From DATDYQ01 sp035288965 (GTDB taxonomy: Archaea > Nanobdellota > Nanobdellia > SCGC-AAA011-G17 > JAGVZF01), in assembly GCA_035288965.1 (NCBI GenBank), contig DATDYQ010000020.1, positions 1-14,869 of the forward strand: a stretch of 14,869 bases of DNA, written 5' to 3'. Positions 6,553-12,119 of the stretch are shown here, in pieces. Position numbers and translations under genes: made by a program. Position 1 is the stretch's first letter. Every line of letters begins with the position of its first letter. The notes beneath the pieces were generated by a model. The model was not told the DNA's origin. It made no database searches and saw nothing but the letters and a program-made list of their open reading frames with translations.

Positions 6553-6560
6553 TCACCCCT
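6553..6560 (-). promoter_or_regulatory. Strong Shine-Dalgarno deciding the small ORF start
   Basis: AGGGGTGA on the minus strand matches the anti-SD core GGTGA and lies 4 nt before TTG 6548. It is the main evidence that the 30-residue frame is translated. Confidence 0.55.
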
Positions 6561-6604
6561 CTTTTATTACGATAATGGAACCTTGTATTTAAATCTTTGT
6601 CACT

Positions 6605-7348
6605 CTATTTTTTAGCTTGTTTCCACATAATTTCGAATATTTGCCTAAATGTTGCTGCAACATGTCCATTATCTATTATAGTTACTATCGGTTTTTCTAT
6701 CCAAACAACAAATGATACTTTATTTCCATATATTGTAGTTTCAGTTAATGGCTCAAAATCATGATCTAAAAATTTAAGCTTTATTATATCTACAGGGATA
6801 ATTTTTTTCCAATGTCGCAATGATTTATGAAATATCATTCTAGATTTTATATTAAATGCTCTTTGTTTTGTATGAAGATTTTTCCAATAATATTCTTGAA
6901 CTATTTTTTCTGATTCTTGAGGACTACCAAAAACCAAATAATCCAACTTATTTTCTATTATGTCTGCATAAATATGTTTAACTCCTGCTATTCCTCTGAA
7001 TACCGCAGCTGTTTCTATATAATGTATTTGTTTTTTTGATAATTGAACCTGTTTTGATAATGAAATTGCTAACTTTTCCTGTTCTTCTAAATCTTCTTTT
7101 TTCTTTTGTATAAACTCTATCAGGTTATGGGGAGATTGTATTTGATATATTCTTTTATTATTCTCTATAATCTTAGAAATTAATCCTTTTTCACAAAGAC
7201 GTTCTGCTGCATCATAAATATTTGCTTTATACCTTCCAGTTTCTTTGACTAAAGAGCCAACATCCATTGATCCAACTCTCAACAAAGTTAAGTAAATTAA
7301 ACTTTCAGTATTAGAAAGCCCTAATTTGATGAAATCTTCGGTCTTCAT
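6605..7348 (-). CDS. TrmB-family transcriptional regulator
   Basis: A winged-helix regulator of 247 residues. The N-terminal domain (about 1-70) has LGLSNTESLIYLTLLRVGSM, the recognition region GRYKANIYDAAERLCEKGLI and the wing KIIENNKRIYQI. A charged coiled-coil stretch (about 77-105) links to an effector-like domain (about 110-245) with YLVFGSPQESE and TTIYGNKVSFVVWIEKPIV. Archaeal TrmB proteins often sense sugars and control sugar transport and glycolysis; the ligand here is unknown. The promoter region carries an operator-like palindrome (7353-7370) right between its TATA and start, which suggests autorepression. A divergent membrane protein gene shares the region. Confidence 0.85.
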   Translation of the reverse strand: MKTEDFIKLGLSNTESLIYLTLLRVGSMDVGSLVKETGRYKANIYDAAERLCEKGLISKIIENNKRIYQIQSPHNLIEFIQKKKEDLEEQEKLAISLSKQVQLSKKQIHYIETAAVFRGIAGVKHIYADIIENKLDYLVFGSPQESEKIVQEYYWKNLHTKQRAFNIKSRMIFHKSLRHWKKIIPVDIIKLKFLDHDFEPLTETTIYGNKVSFVVWIEKPIVTIIDNGHVAATFRQIFEIMWKQAKK

Positions 7349-7352
7349 AGTA

Positions 7353-7370
7353 GTAGTATAATATTACTAC
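7353..7370. promoter_or_regulatory. Operator-like inverted repeat, TrmB promoter
   Basis: GTAGTA-6 nt-TACTAC is a perfect 6-bp inverted repeat with an AT spacer. It lies 4 nt upstream of the TrmB ATG and downstream of its TATA-like element (7372-7383), covering the likely transcription start. A further half-site GGTAGTA occurs near 7400-7406, just before the divergent gene at 7413. The arrangement fits autorepression and joint control by the adjacent regulator; the binding itself is inferred. Confidence 0.5.
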
Positions 7371-7412
7371 CAATATAAATATGTTGATAATAATTAATAG
7401 GTAGTAAAGAAA

Positions 7413-7901
7413 ATGAAAAAAATAAAACAAATTTATCAAGAAGAACTTCCAACGCTTAAATATCATCTAGCAAGTGTTGTTATATCTACAGGATTAAGTG
7501 CTTTAGCAGCCAAATTACTAGAAAAACATGGTTGTGATCCAGCTACAGTTAGCACACTTACATCAGCTATTGCCCTAACTAGTTATTGGGCACCATTCAT
7601 AGGATTGCTTACATTAAAAGATAAAAAGGAATTAAAAGCCAACGGACATTATGATCGCAAAAAAATAACCTCAAAGGCATTAGAATATGCATCATTTATG
7701 GGCATTGGAGAAGTAGCATATTCTGCAGTTAGGGGAGTAGCACAATATTGCTTACAAAAGAAAGGTTTTGATGCAGTTTCAGCTTCAGCCGGTACAGATT
7801 TAGCTTGTGCAACACTTTATGGAATTTTACTTCCTCCAATTAGATATCTTTTAAGAAATAGATCTAAAGTGATTAATAAATTAGAAGATTTGGTTCAATA
7901 A
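7413..7901 (+). CDS. Predicted four-helix membrane protein
   Basis: A protein of 162 residues with four hydrophobic segments at roughly 17-36, 44-68, 89-114 and 122-147, and basic termini. I recognise no family. The first two segments are joined by a short loop (KHGCDPAT); a similar KKGFDAVS precedes the fourth, so helices 1-2 and 3-4 may be an internal duplication (LLEKHGCDPATVSTLTSA versus LQKKGFDAVSASAGTD). The gene is divergent from the TrmB regulator across a 64-nt region with operator-like sites, so it may be a TrmB target. It ends 9 nt before the convergent tRNA-Ala(CGC). Confidence 0.65.
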   Translation: MKKIKQIYQEELPTLKYHLASVVISTGLSALAAKLLEKHGCDPATVSTLTSAIALTSYWAPFIGLLTLKDKKELKANGHYDRKKITSKALEYASFMGIGEVAYSAVRGVAQYCLQKKGFDAVSASAGTDLACATLYGILLPPIRYLLRNRSKVINKLEDLVQ

Positions 7902-7910
7902 ATGTCTTCA

Positions 7911-7983
7911 TGGACCAACTGGGAATCGCACCCAGCGTCTAAACGTTGCGAACGTTTCGTGTTAGCTACTACACTATTGGCCC
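7911..7983 (-). tRNA. tRNA-Ala (CGC)
   Basis: A 73-nt cloverleaf without intron. Acceptor GGGCCAA pairs with TTGGTCC including the G3-U70 alanine identity pair; D-stem GTGT/ACAC with loop AGTAGCTA; anticodon stem AAACG/CGTTT with loop TTCGCAA (anticodon CGC); T-stem CTGGG/CCCAG with loop TGCGATT; discriminator A, no CCA. Oddity: the nearly invariant G18 appears as A and T55 as G, so the standard G18-Psi55 contact is missing while G19-C56 is kept. It follows tRNA-Ala(GGC) by 5 nt and is probably processed from the same transcript. Confidence 0.92.
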
Positions 7984-8018
7984 GTAAATGGACCGGTCGG
8001 GATTTGAACCCGAGGCAT

Positions 8019-8041
8019 AGCGGGCAATATTTTTATATCGT
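8019..8041 (-). other. tRNA-Ala(GGC) intron 2, 23 nt, position 43/44
   Basis: A textbook hBHBh' motif: outer helix GGCA/TGCC, central helix TGGG/CCCG, bulges AG^A and CT^A, inner hairpin CGATAT-AAAA-ATATTG. Excision leaves a 5-nt variable loop ATGCC. The position between anticodon stem and variable loop is not the canonical 37/38 site. Confidence 0.9.
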
Positions 8042-8062
8042 CTCCCATGCCATGGGAGCATT

Positions 8063-8083
8063 TTCGACCTTATTTTCATAAGC
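8063..8083 (-). other. tRNA-Ala(GGC) intron 1, 21 nt, position 22/23
   Basis: The intron begins directly after the HEG2 stop codon. Layout: exon CGGT, bulge AG^G, inner hairpin CTTAT-GAAA-ATAAG, GTCG pairing with CGGT (two Watson-Crick and two G-U pairs), bulge AA^A, exon ATG. Excision leaves the perfect D-stem ATTC/GAAT. The outer exon-exon helix is weak, so this is a relaxed BHB motif. Confidence 0.8.
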
Positions 8084-8854
8084 CTACCGAGCTGAATTAC
8101 CGGCCCCTAACTTTAATGCTTTGTATGGTTTAATCAAATTTAAAAAGTTATCTACAGATTTTCTAGAAACACGTATTATAAACATGGTCTTACGAGGTTT
8201 TGGTCTATGTTCCAATCGTAATTTAGATTCTATGTTAAATTCCTTAAATAAGATCATTACTTGTTTTGCTAATCTTTCTGATGTTGTACAAAATCCTATT
8301 TCTTTGCCATTTTTAGCTACCCAACCGTCAGTATCTATTAAACCTTTTATAAAACCTATTTTAAAAGATCTGGGCAATTTTAAAGTTCTTAATCTTACCG
8401 TGTCCGATTTACTTCTAGGATCATAAATAATATAATTAAAAAAATGAAAATATATCTTTTTATCAATTACCCTTAATCTATATGATATAAAACCTTCATC
8501 TTTAACCTGTCTCCAAATTCTCCATTTTTTATTAAAATAACCTTCATACAAAGATTTAACATGCTCTACATAAGCTAGAACATCTCCAAAATGAACATTT
8601 GTATGATAGTGCCCGTAATTTTTGTAATAATATTGGCTTCCATCACCAGTAAATATTCCAACTATTTCTCCTTCTCTTCTAGAATAGTTAATTCTGTAAA
8701 TGGGTTCCTTATATTTTCGACTTTTAATCTTTCTATAATAATAGTAAATAGTAGTTTTACCAAAACCTAAAAATGATGAAATCCTTTTAAGAGAAAAGCC
8801 CATTTTGAGGAATAATAAGATTAATTTCTTCTGATTTTTACTTAGTCTTGGCAT
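8084..8854 (-). CDS. Two-motif LAGLIDADG homing endonuclease (HEG2)
   Basis: A 256-residue LAGLIDADG endonuclease. An HTH-like N-terminus (about 5-42, LKRISSFLGFGKTTIYYYYRK) precedes EIVGIFTGDG (63-72) and GFIKGLIDTDG (167-177); both carry the active-site Asp. It is very different in sequence from HEG1 (119-1075) though the domain order is the same, and both start MP. The ATG is 22 nt after the TATA box of the shared leader. The ORF ends inside tRNA-Ala(GGC): its last codons and TAG are the first 23 nt of the tRNA, and the stop is the last base of exon 1. It is thus encoded upstream of the tRNA introns, not within one. The likely target is the intronless tRNA-Ala gene, but this is inferred. 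Confidence 0.88.
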   Translation of the reverse strand: MPRLSKNQKKLILLFLKMGFSLKRISSFLGFGKTTIYYYYRKIKSRKYKEPIYRINYSRREGEIVGIFTGDGSQYYYKNYGHYHTNVHFGDVLAYVEHVKSLYEGYFNKKWRIWRQVKDEGFISYRLRVIDKKIYFHFFNYIIYDPRSKSDTVRLRTLKLPRSFKIGFIKGLIDTDGWVAKNGKEIGFCTTSERLAKQVMILFKEFNIESKLRLEHRPKPRKTMFIIRVSRKSVDNFLNLIKPYKALKLGAGNSAR

Positions 8855-8871
8855 TAAAGGTAATGTCTAAG

Positions 8872-8934
8872 CTTCGTTTATATACCTCACGCGCATGTGT
8901 GAAATATGTGAAATGTGAGAAGTGATAGCAAAAT
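8872..8934 (-). promoter_or_regulatory. Conserved leader and promoter of HEG2 (copy 2)
   Basis: The reverse complement of 8886-8934 equals 40-88 exactly. The TATA box TATATAAA (8877-8884) is preceded by one mismatch and followed by one mismatch and GAAG (8872-8875). Similarity stops abruptly at 8934, which may mark the outer end of the module. The three 9-bp repeats lie at 8896-8922. Confidence 0.85.
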
Positions 8935-8984
8935 CTATTTTACAAAGCTATAATTAAAGAATAAGTTAAAAACCTTTCTACAAA

Positions 8985-9428
8985 CTAAGGACAAGCAATA
9001 GAAGGTCCAATTTTGGTCTTTTTTTGCAAGGTACCAATACAACTACCAATTTGATCTGAAGAATATTTATACATAGAACAATTACCAATCAAATACCCTT
9101 CAGAATCTCTCGGAACAGAATCTGAATCTTGGGGGGGGTATATCCAATTACAATTTCCTTCACATTCATCATTAGAATAACATGCTTTATTATAATCATT
9201 AGTTTTACTATCGCATCTATAACCACAATCATAGCTTGGAGAATTATCCACACATAAACCACCTTTATGAACCCAATCATAACCACTATCCCTACATTCT
9301 TGTTCACTTAATTCAATTATTTCTTTATTATTGGAATTAGTATTTACTTCATTTTTATAGGTAGCTAAAAAAACTATAACAAAAATCACTAAAATAAGTA
9401 TAAGAATCAAAAGATATTGGTTTTTCAT
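8985..9428 (-). CDS. Membrane-anchored, cysteine-rich extracellular protein
   Basis: A 147-residue protein with an N-terminal membrane anchor (about 5-23, LLILILILVIFVIVFLA) after a short basic start, followed by a polar outer domain with ten cysteines (for example GYDWVHKGGLCVDNSPSYDC, ACYSNDECEGNC). The cysteine spacing suggests a small disulfide-bonded domain; I recognise no family. A TATA-like TTTAAATA overlaps the stop of the upstream gene about 25 nt before the ATG. Oddity: a run of eight C residues (9131-9138) inside the frame, in otherwise AT-rich DNA; a one-base change there would truncate or alter the C-terminal part. Confidence 0.68.
   Translation of the reverse strand: MKNQYLLILILILVIFVIVFLATYKNEVNTNSNNKEIIELSEQECRDSGYDWVHKGGLCVDNSPSYDCGYRCDSKTNDYNKACYSNDECEGNCNWIYPPQDSDSVPRDSEGYLIGNCSMYKYSSDQIGSCIGTLQKKTKIGPSIACP
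9131..9138. repeat. Homopolymer of eight G (C on the coding strand)
   Basis: The longest G/C run in the window, within the cysteine-rich protein gene. Such tracts slip in replication, so it could act as a phase-variable switch; it is also a common site of assembly error. Confidence 0.8.
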
Positions 9429-9453
9429 ATATTTTAATACATAATATAATTAT

Positions 9454-9669
9454 TTAAATGTTTTTATATTCTTCTTCTTGATATCTTTCACAACCTTTCT
9501 TAAATTCTTTCAATGGTGGAAGAGAAGGTTCTTTAGAAGGTTTAATATCTAGAATTTTAATTAACTCGTTAAATAACTCAGGATAATACCAACACCGATC
9601 ATGTCCTTGTTTATTCATCCATTCTTGAATAACTTGCTTAACTTTTTGTAATCTTTCTTTATCATCCAT
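9454..9669 (-). CDS. Small soluble protein, 71 residues
   Basis: The product is hydrophilic and mostly helical, with the motif QGHDRCWYYPELFNEL (20-35) after an amphipathic helix QKVKQVIQEWMNK and a charged C-terminus EFKKGCERYQEEEYKNI. The HDRCWYYP block looks like a conserved core of a small-protein family, but I cannot name it. It has its own TATA-like element (about 9690-9700, 22-30 nt upstream of the ATG) and lies 25 nt upstream of the cysteine-rich gene on the same strand. Confidence 0.65.
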   Translation of the reverse strand: MDDKERLQKVKQVIQEWMNKQGHDRCWYYPELFNELIKILDIKPSKEPSLPPLKEFKKGCERYQEEEYKNI

Positions 9670-9751
9670 TATAATATAAAAAACAACAGACTATTTTAAA
9701 CTAACCATTTGCAATAAAAAGCTTTTTAAATTTATCTAATATAATAAATTC

Positions 9752-10147
9752 ATGACAGAAACAACATATAAAGTAGTAGATTACCCGATATTGCCAAAAT
9801 ATTTTCTAGGGGATAAATCAGCAAGATCTTTAGAAAAATTGGTTAAGATAGCTTCAGAAAGCGAAGTAAATTTATTAGAAGAAAAAATTAATCAAAGAAT
9901 TTCTAATAAAGAAAGAAATATGCCTGGTTGGGTTCCTGCATCAATAGGAGTTATAGCATTAATCGGAGTCGCAGATTTAACAATAGGATATCATCTAAAT
10001 TCACCAGGGATTAAATTAATTGGTTTAGCAGCATCAGCTGGTGCTTTAGTTATATCTCCACTATTTGGATTAGTATACTATCATCAAACAATTGATACAA
10101 ACAAAGCCAAAAAATATATTGATAGAAAAAAAGGCAAGATCGCCTAA
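9752..10147 (+). CDS. Predicted membrane protein with two helices
   Basis: A protein of 131 residues: a polar N-terminal part (1-57) with a helical segment EKLVKIASESEVNLLEEKIN, then two transmembrane helices (about 60-80 and 85-109) joined by a short loop (NSPG), and a basic tail (KAKKYIDRKKGK). No family recognised. A TATA-like TTTTTAAATTTAT (9721-9733) lies about 19 nt before the ATG. The gene is divergent from the 71-residue gene and followed by a terminator-like hairpin. Confidence 0.6.
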   Translation: MTETTYKVVDYPILPKYFLGDKSARSLEKLVKIASESEVNLLEEKINQRISNKERNMPGWVPASIGVIALIGVADLTIGYHLNSPGIKLIGLAASAGALVISPLFGLVYYHQTIDTNKAKKYIDRKKGKIA

Positions 10148-10171
10148 TTTCATAAAAGAATATATCTTGCC
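10133..10171 (+). terminator. Hairpin with T-rich tail after the membrane protein gene
   Basis: GGCAAGAT (10133-10140) and ATCTTGCC (10164-10171) form an 8-bp inverted repeat around the stop codon, followed by pyrimidine-rich CTTTCTTATTATTCTT. The loop is long (23 nt), so termination may rest mainly on the T-rich tail, as is usual in archaea. Confidence 0.4.
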
Positions 10172-10232
10172 CTTTCTTATTATTCTTAACAAACAATCAA
10201 AAACTTTATTAACAACTTAATTAAAAACAATA

Positions 10233-10241
10233 GAGAGGTGA
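10233..10241 (+). promoter_or_regulatory. Shine-Dalgarno site deciding the TTG start of the PfkB gene
   Basis: AGAGGTGAT contains the GGTGA core and ends 4 nt before TTG 10246. The next in-frame ATG would cut into the first strand of the fold, so TTG is preferred. Confidence 0.65.
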
Positions 10242-10245
10242 TAAC

Positions 10246-11208
10246 TTGTTTGATATTATAGCAATAGGTGATACAAGTAGGGATTTATTTGTTGGTCTTA
10301 AAGAGGCTCATGTAAGTTGTTCTATAATTCCAAATAAATGTCAATTAATGTTAAATTATGCAGATAAAATTCCAGTTACATATGTTAAAAAATTAATAGG
10401 TGGAAATTCAAGCAATAATGCTATTGGCTCCAGGCGTTTAGGTATGAAATCTGCTTATTACACAACAATCGGAAATGATGATATTGGCCGTGAAATATTT
10501 AATGAACTCAAAAAAGAAAAGGTTTCAACAAGATACATTGCTAAAGATAAAAAACAAGAATCGAACTTTTCTACTATATTAAATTATAAAGCAGAACGTA
10601 CAATTTTAATCTATCATATTCATAGAAAATATAAACTTCCTCAACTAGATAAATCAAAATGGGTATATTTATCTTCAATGGGAAAAAGCTGTGAATCTAT
10701 ATATAAAGATTTAATAAGATATTTAAAAAAATATAATGCTAAACTAGCTTTCAATCCAGGAACTCATCAAATAAGATCAAAGAGAATATCAAAATTAATA
10801 TCAATGTCAGAAACATTTTTCCTTAATAAAGAAGAATATCAAACTTTATTTAATGATTACAAAAGCAATATTAAACAATTAATGATAAAAGCAAAAAAAC
10901 TAGGTCCAAAAATAGTAGTATTGACAGATGGTCCTAAAGGTTCTTATTGTTATGATGGATATAATTTTTATTTTCAAAAAATATATCCTGCTCTAATAGT
11001 AGAAAGAACAGGTGTAGGAGATTCTTATTCAACAGCCTTTGTTGCAGCATTATTCTATGGAAAAGATGTAAAAGAAGCAATGGCTTGGGGTACAATAAAT
11101 GCAGCTTCTGTTGTTCAATTTATAGGCCCACATCAAGGTTTAATGCATTATTCAGCTTTACAAAAAATAGTTAAGAGACATCCAAGATTTCATCCAGTAA
11201 AATATTAA
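10246..11208 (+). CDS. PfkB/ribokinase-family sugar kinase
   Basis: A 320-residue kinase phosphorylating a sugar or nucleoside with ATP. FDIIAIGDTSRDLF starts the fold; GGNSSNNAIGSRRLG (52-66) is signature 1; VVLTDGPKGSYCYDG (224-238) and RTGVGDSYSTAFVAALF (254-270) cover signature 2 with the catalytic base D259. The usual TGAGD is TGVGD here. The substrate is uncertain. Its position tail-to-tail with aldolase, phosphoglycerate kinase and GAPDH makes a phosphofructokinase-like role attractive, but ribokinase or nucleoside kinase activity fits as well. The last codon region overlaps the end of the aldolase gene by 4 nt on the opposite strand. Start is TTG with a good ribosome site. Confidence 0.85.
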   Translation: MFDIIAIGDTSRDLFVGLKEAHVSCSIIPNKCQLMLNYADKIPVTYVKKLIGGNSSNNAIGSRRLGMKSAYYTTIGNDDIGREIFNELKKEKVSTRYIAKDKKQESNFSTILNYKAERTILIYHIHRKYKLPQLDKSKWVYLSSMGKSCESIYKDLIRYLKKYNAKLAFNPGTHQIRSKRISKLISMSETFFLNKEEYQTLFNDYKSNIKQLMIKAKKLGPKIVVLTDGPKGSYCYDGYNFYFQKIYPALIVERTGVGDSYSTAFVAALFYGKDVKEAMAWGTINAASVVQFIGPHQGLMHYSALQKIVKRHPRFHPVKY

Positions 11209-12119
11209 GCTTTATTTTTACTTCCTAAAACTTCTATTCTATGTTTGGCAACCTTAACTATAGCTTCTCTTCCAGCTCCAAGATATTCTCTAGGATCAAT
11301 AACGTCTCTATGTTTAGCTAAATACATTCTTATTGCAGTTGTCATCGCTATTCTCAAATCAGTATCTTCATTTACTTTGCAAATTCCTAATTTAATCGCT
11401 TTCTTAATCTCATAATCAGGAATTCCCTTTGCATTTTTTATCTTTGCTCCATATTTATTTGCTAAATTTATTAAATGATAATTAACTTCACTTGCTCCAT
11501 GTAAGACTAAAGGAATAGAAACATTTTCTCTTATTTCTTTTAATCTTTCAAATTCTAACTTTGGTTTTCCAATAAACTTGAAAGCTCCATGAGCAGTTCC
11601 AATTGCTATTGCTAAAGAATCTATTCCTGTTTCTCTAACAAAAAATTTAGCTTCATTTGGATTTGTAAAAAAATTAAACTTTTCATTGACTAAATCTTCC
11701 TTTCCCTTTAATCTTCCAAGCTCAGCTTCTACTGGAATTCTCTTTTTCTTACATAATTCAACAACTTTCTTAGTTATCTGAATATTTTTTCTTAAATCAT
11801 AACTAGAAGCATCTATCATCACACTTGTCCAGCCTTTTTTAATGCAATTTTTTATAATATTAATATCTTTTCCATGATCTAGATGTAAAGTTAAAGGAAT
11901 TTTAGTATTTCTTGCAGCTATTCTTACCATTTCAACTAAATAATCATATCCAGCATATTTTATCGCTCCCTCACTGGTGCTTATTATTATCGGACTTTTC
12001 AATTCTTCTCCAGCTTGAACAACAGCTTGCAATATCTCCATATCATTTATATTAAATGCAGAAACAGCATATTTTCCTTTTTGTGCTTTCAACATCAATT
12101 CTTTATTATTTGTTAGCAT
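11205..12119 (-). CDS. fba: Class II fructose-bisphosphate aldolase
   Basis: Zinc-dependent cleavage of fructose-1,6-bisphosphate to DHAP and glyceraldehyde-3-phosphate, and the reverse. The 304-residue TIM barrel has YAVSAFNINDMEILQA (17-32), LTLHLDHGKD (77-86; D81 proton donor, H82 zinc), EAELGRLKGKED (131-142), AIAIGTAHGAF (170-180; H177 zinc), VLHGAS (205-210; H207 zinc) and KVNEDTDLRIA (248-258). A tagatose-bisphosphate aldolase is the close alternative, but the operon with gap and pgk favours the glycolytic enzyme. Many archaea use a DhnA-type class I aldolase or a bifunctional FBP aldolase/phosphatase, so this looks like a bacterial-type gene. The start lies inside the pgk 3' end (14-nt overlap). 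Confidence 0.92.
   Translation of the reverse strand: MLTNNKELMLKAQKGKYAVSAFNINDMEILQAVVQAGEELKSPIIISTSEGAIKYAGYDYLVEMVRIAARNTKIPLTLHLDHGKDINIIKNCIKKGWTSVMIDASSYDLRKNIQITKKVVELCKKKRIPVEAELGRLKGKEDLVNEKFNFFTNPNEAKFFVRETGIDSLAIAIGTAHGAFKFIGKPKLEFERLKEIRENVSIPLVLHGASEVNYHLINLANKYGAKIKNAKGIPDYEIKKAIKLGICKVNEDTDLRIAMTTAIRMYLAKHRDVIDPREYLGAGREAIVKVAKHRIEVLGSKNKA

Larger units (their letters stand above)
7989..8106 (-). tRNA. tRNA-Ala (GGC) with two mini-introns
   Basis: Exons 8106-8084, 8062-8042 and 8018-7989 join to a 74-nt tRNA. Acceptor GGGCCGG/CCGGTCC has the G3-U70 pair; D-stem ATTC/GAAT forms only after splicing; anticodon stem CTCCC/GGGAG with loop ATGGCAT (anticodon GGC); variable ATGCC; T-stem TCGGG/CCCGA with loop TTCAAAT; discriminator A. 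Without removal of both insertions the D-stem and the 5-nt variable loop cannot form. The first 23 nt are also the 3' end of HEG2, and the HEG2 stop codon is nt T20-A21-G22 of the tRNA. A TATA-like TTTTTAAATT (about 8135-8145) inside HEG2 could be the tRNA promoter. Confidence 0.92.

Noticed and set aside
8121..8426. Plus-strand 101-residue ORF over HEG2
   Set aside because: Shadow of the endonuclease on the other strand, with no family features or ribosome site.
40..8934. The inverted leaders as terminal repeats of one 8.8-kb transposon
   Set aside because: No transposase is present and the interior is housekeeping genes. The repeats each belong to an endonuclease promoter.
9089..9307. Alternative minus-strand frame across the C tract
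   Set aside because: It is the +1/-1 shadow of the cysteine-rich gene. It would matter only if the homopolymer length is variable or wrong.
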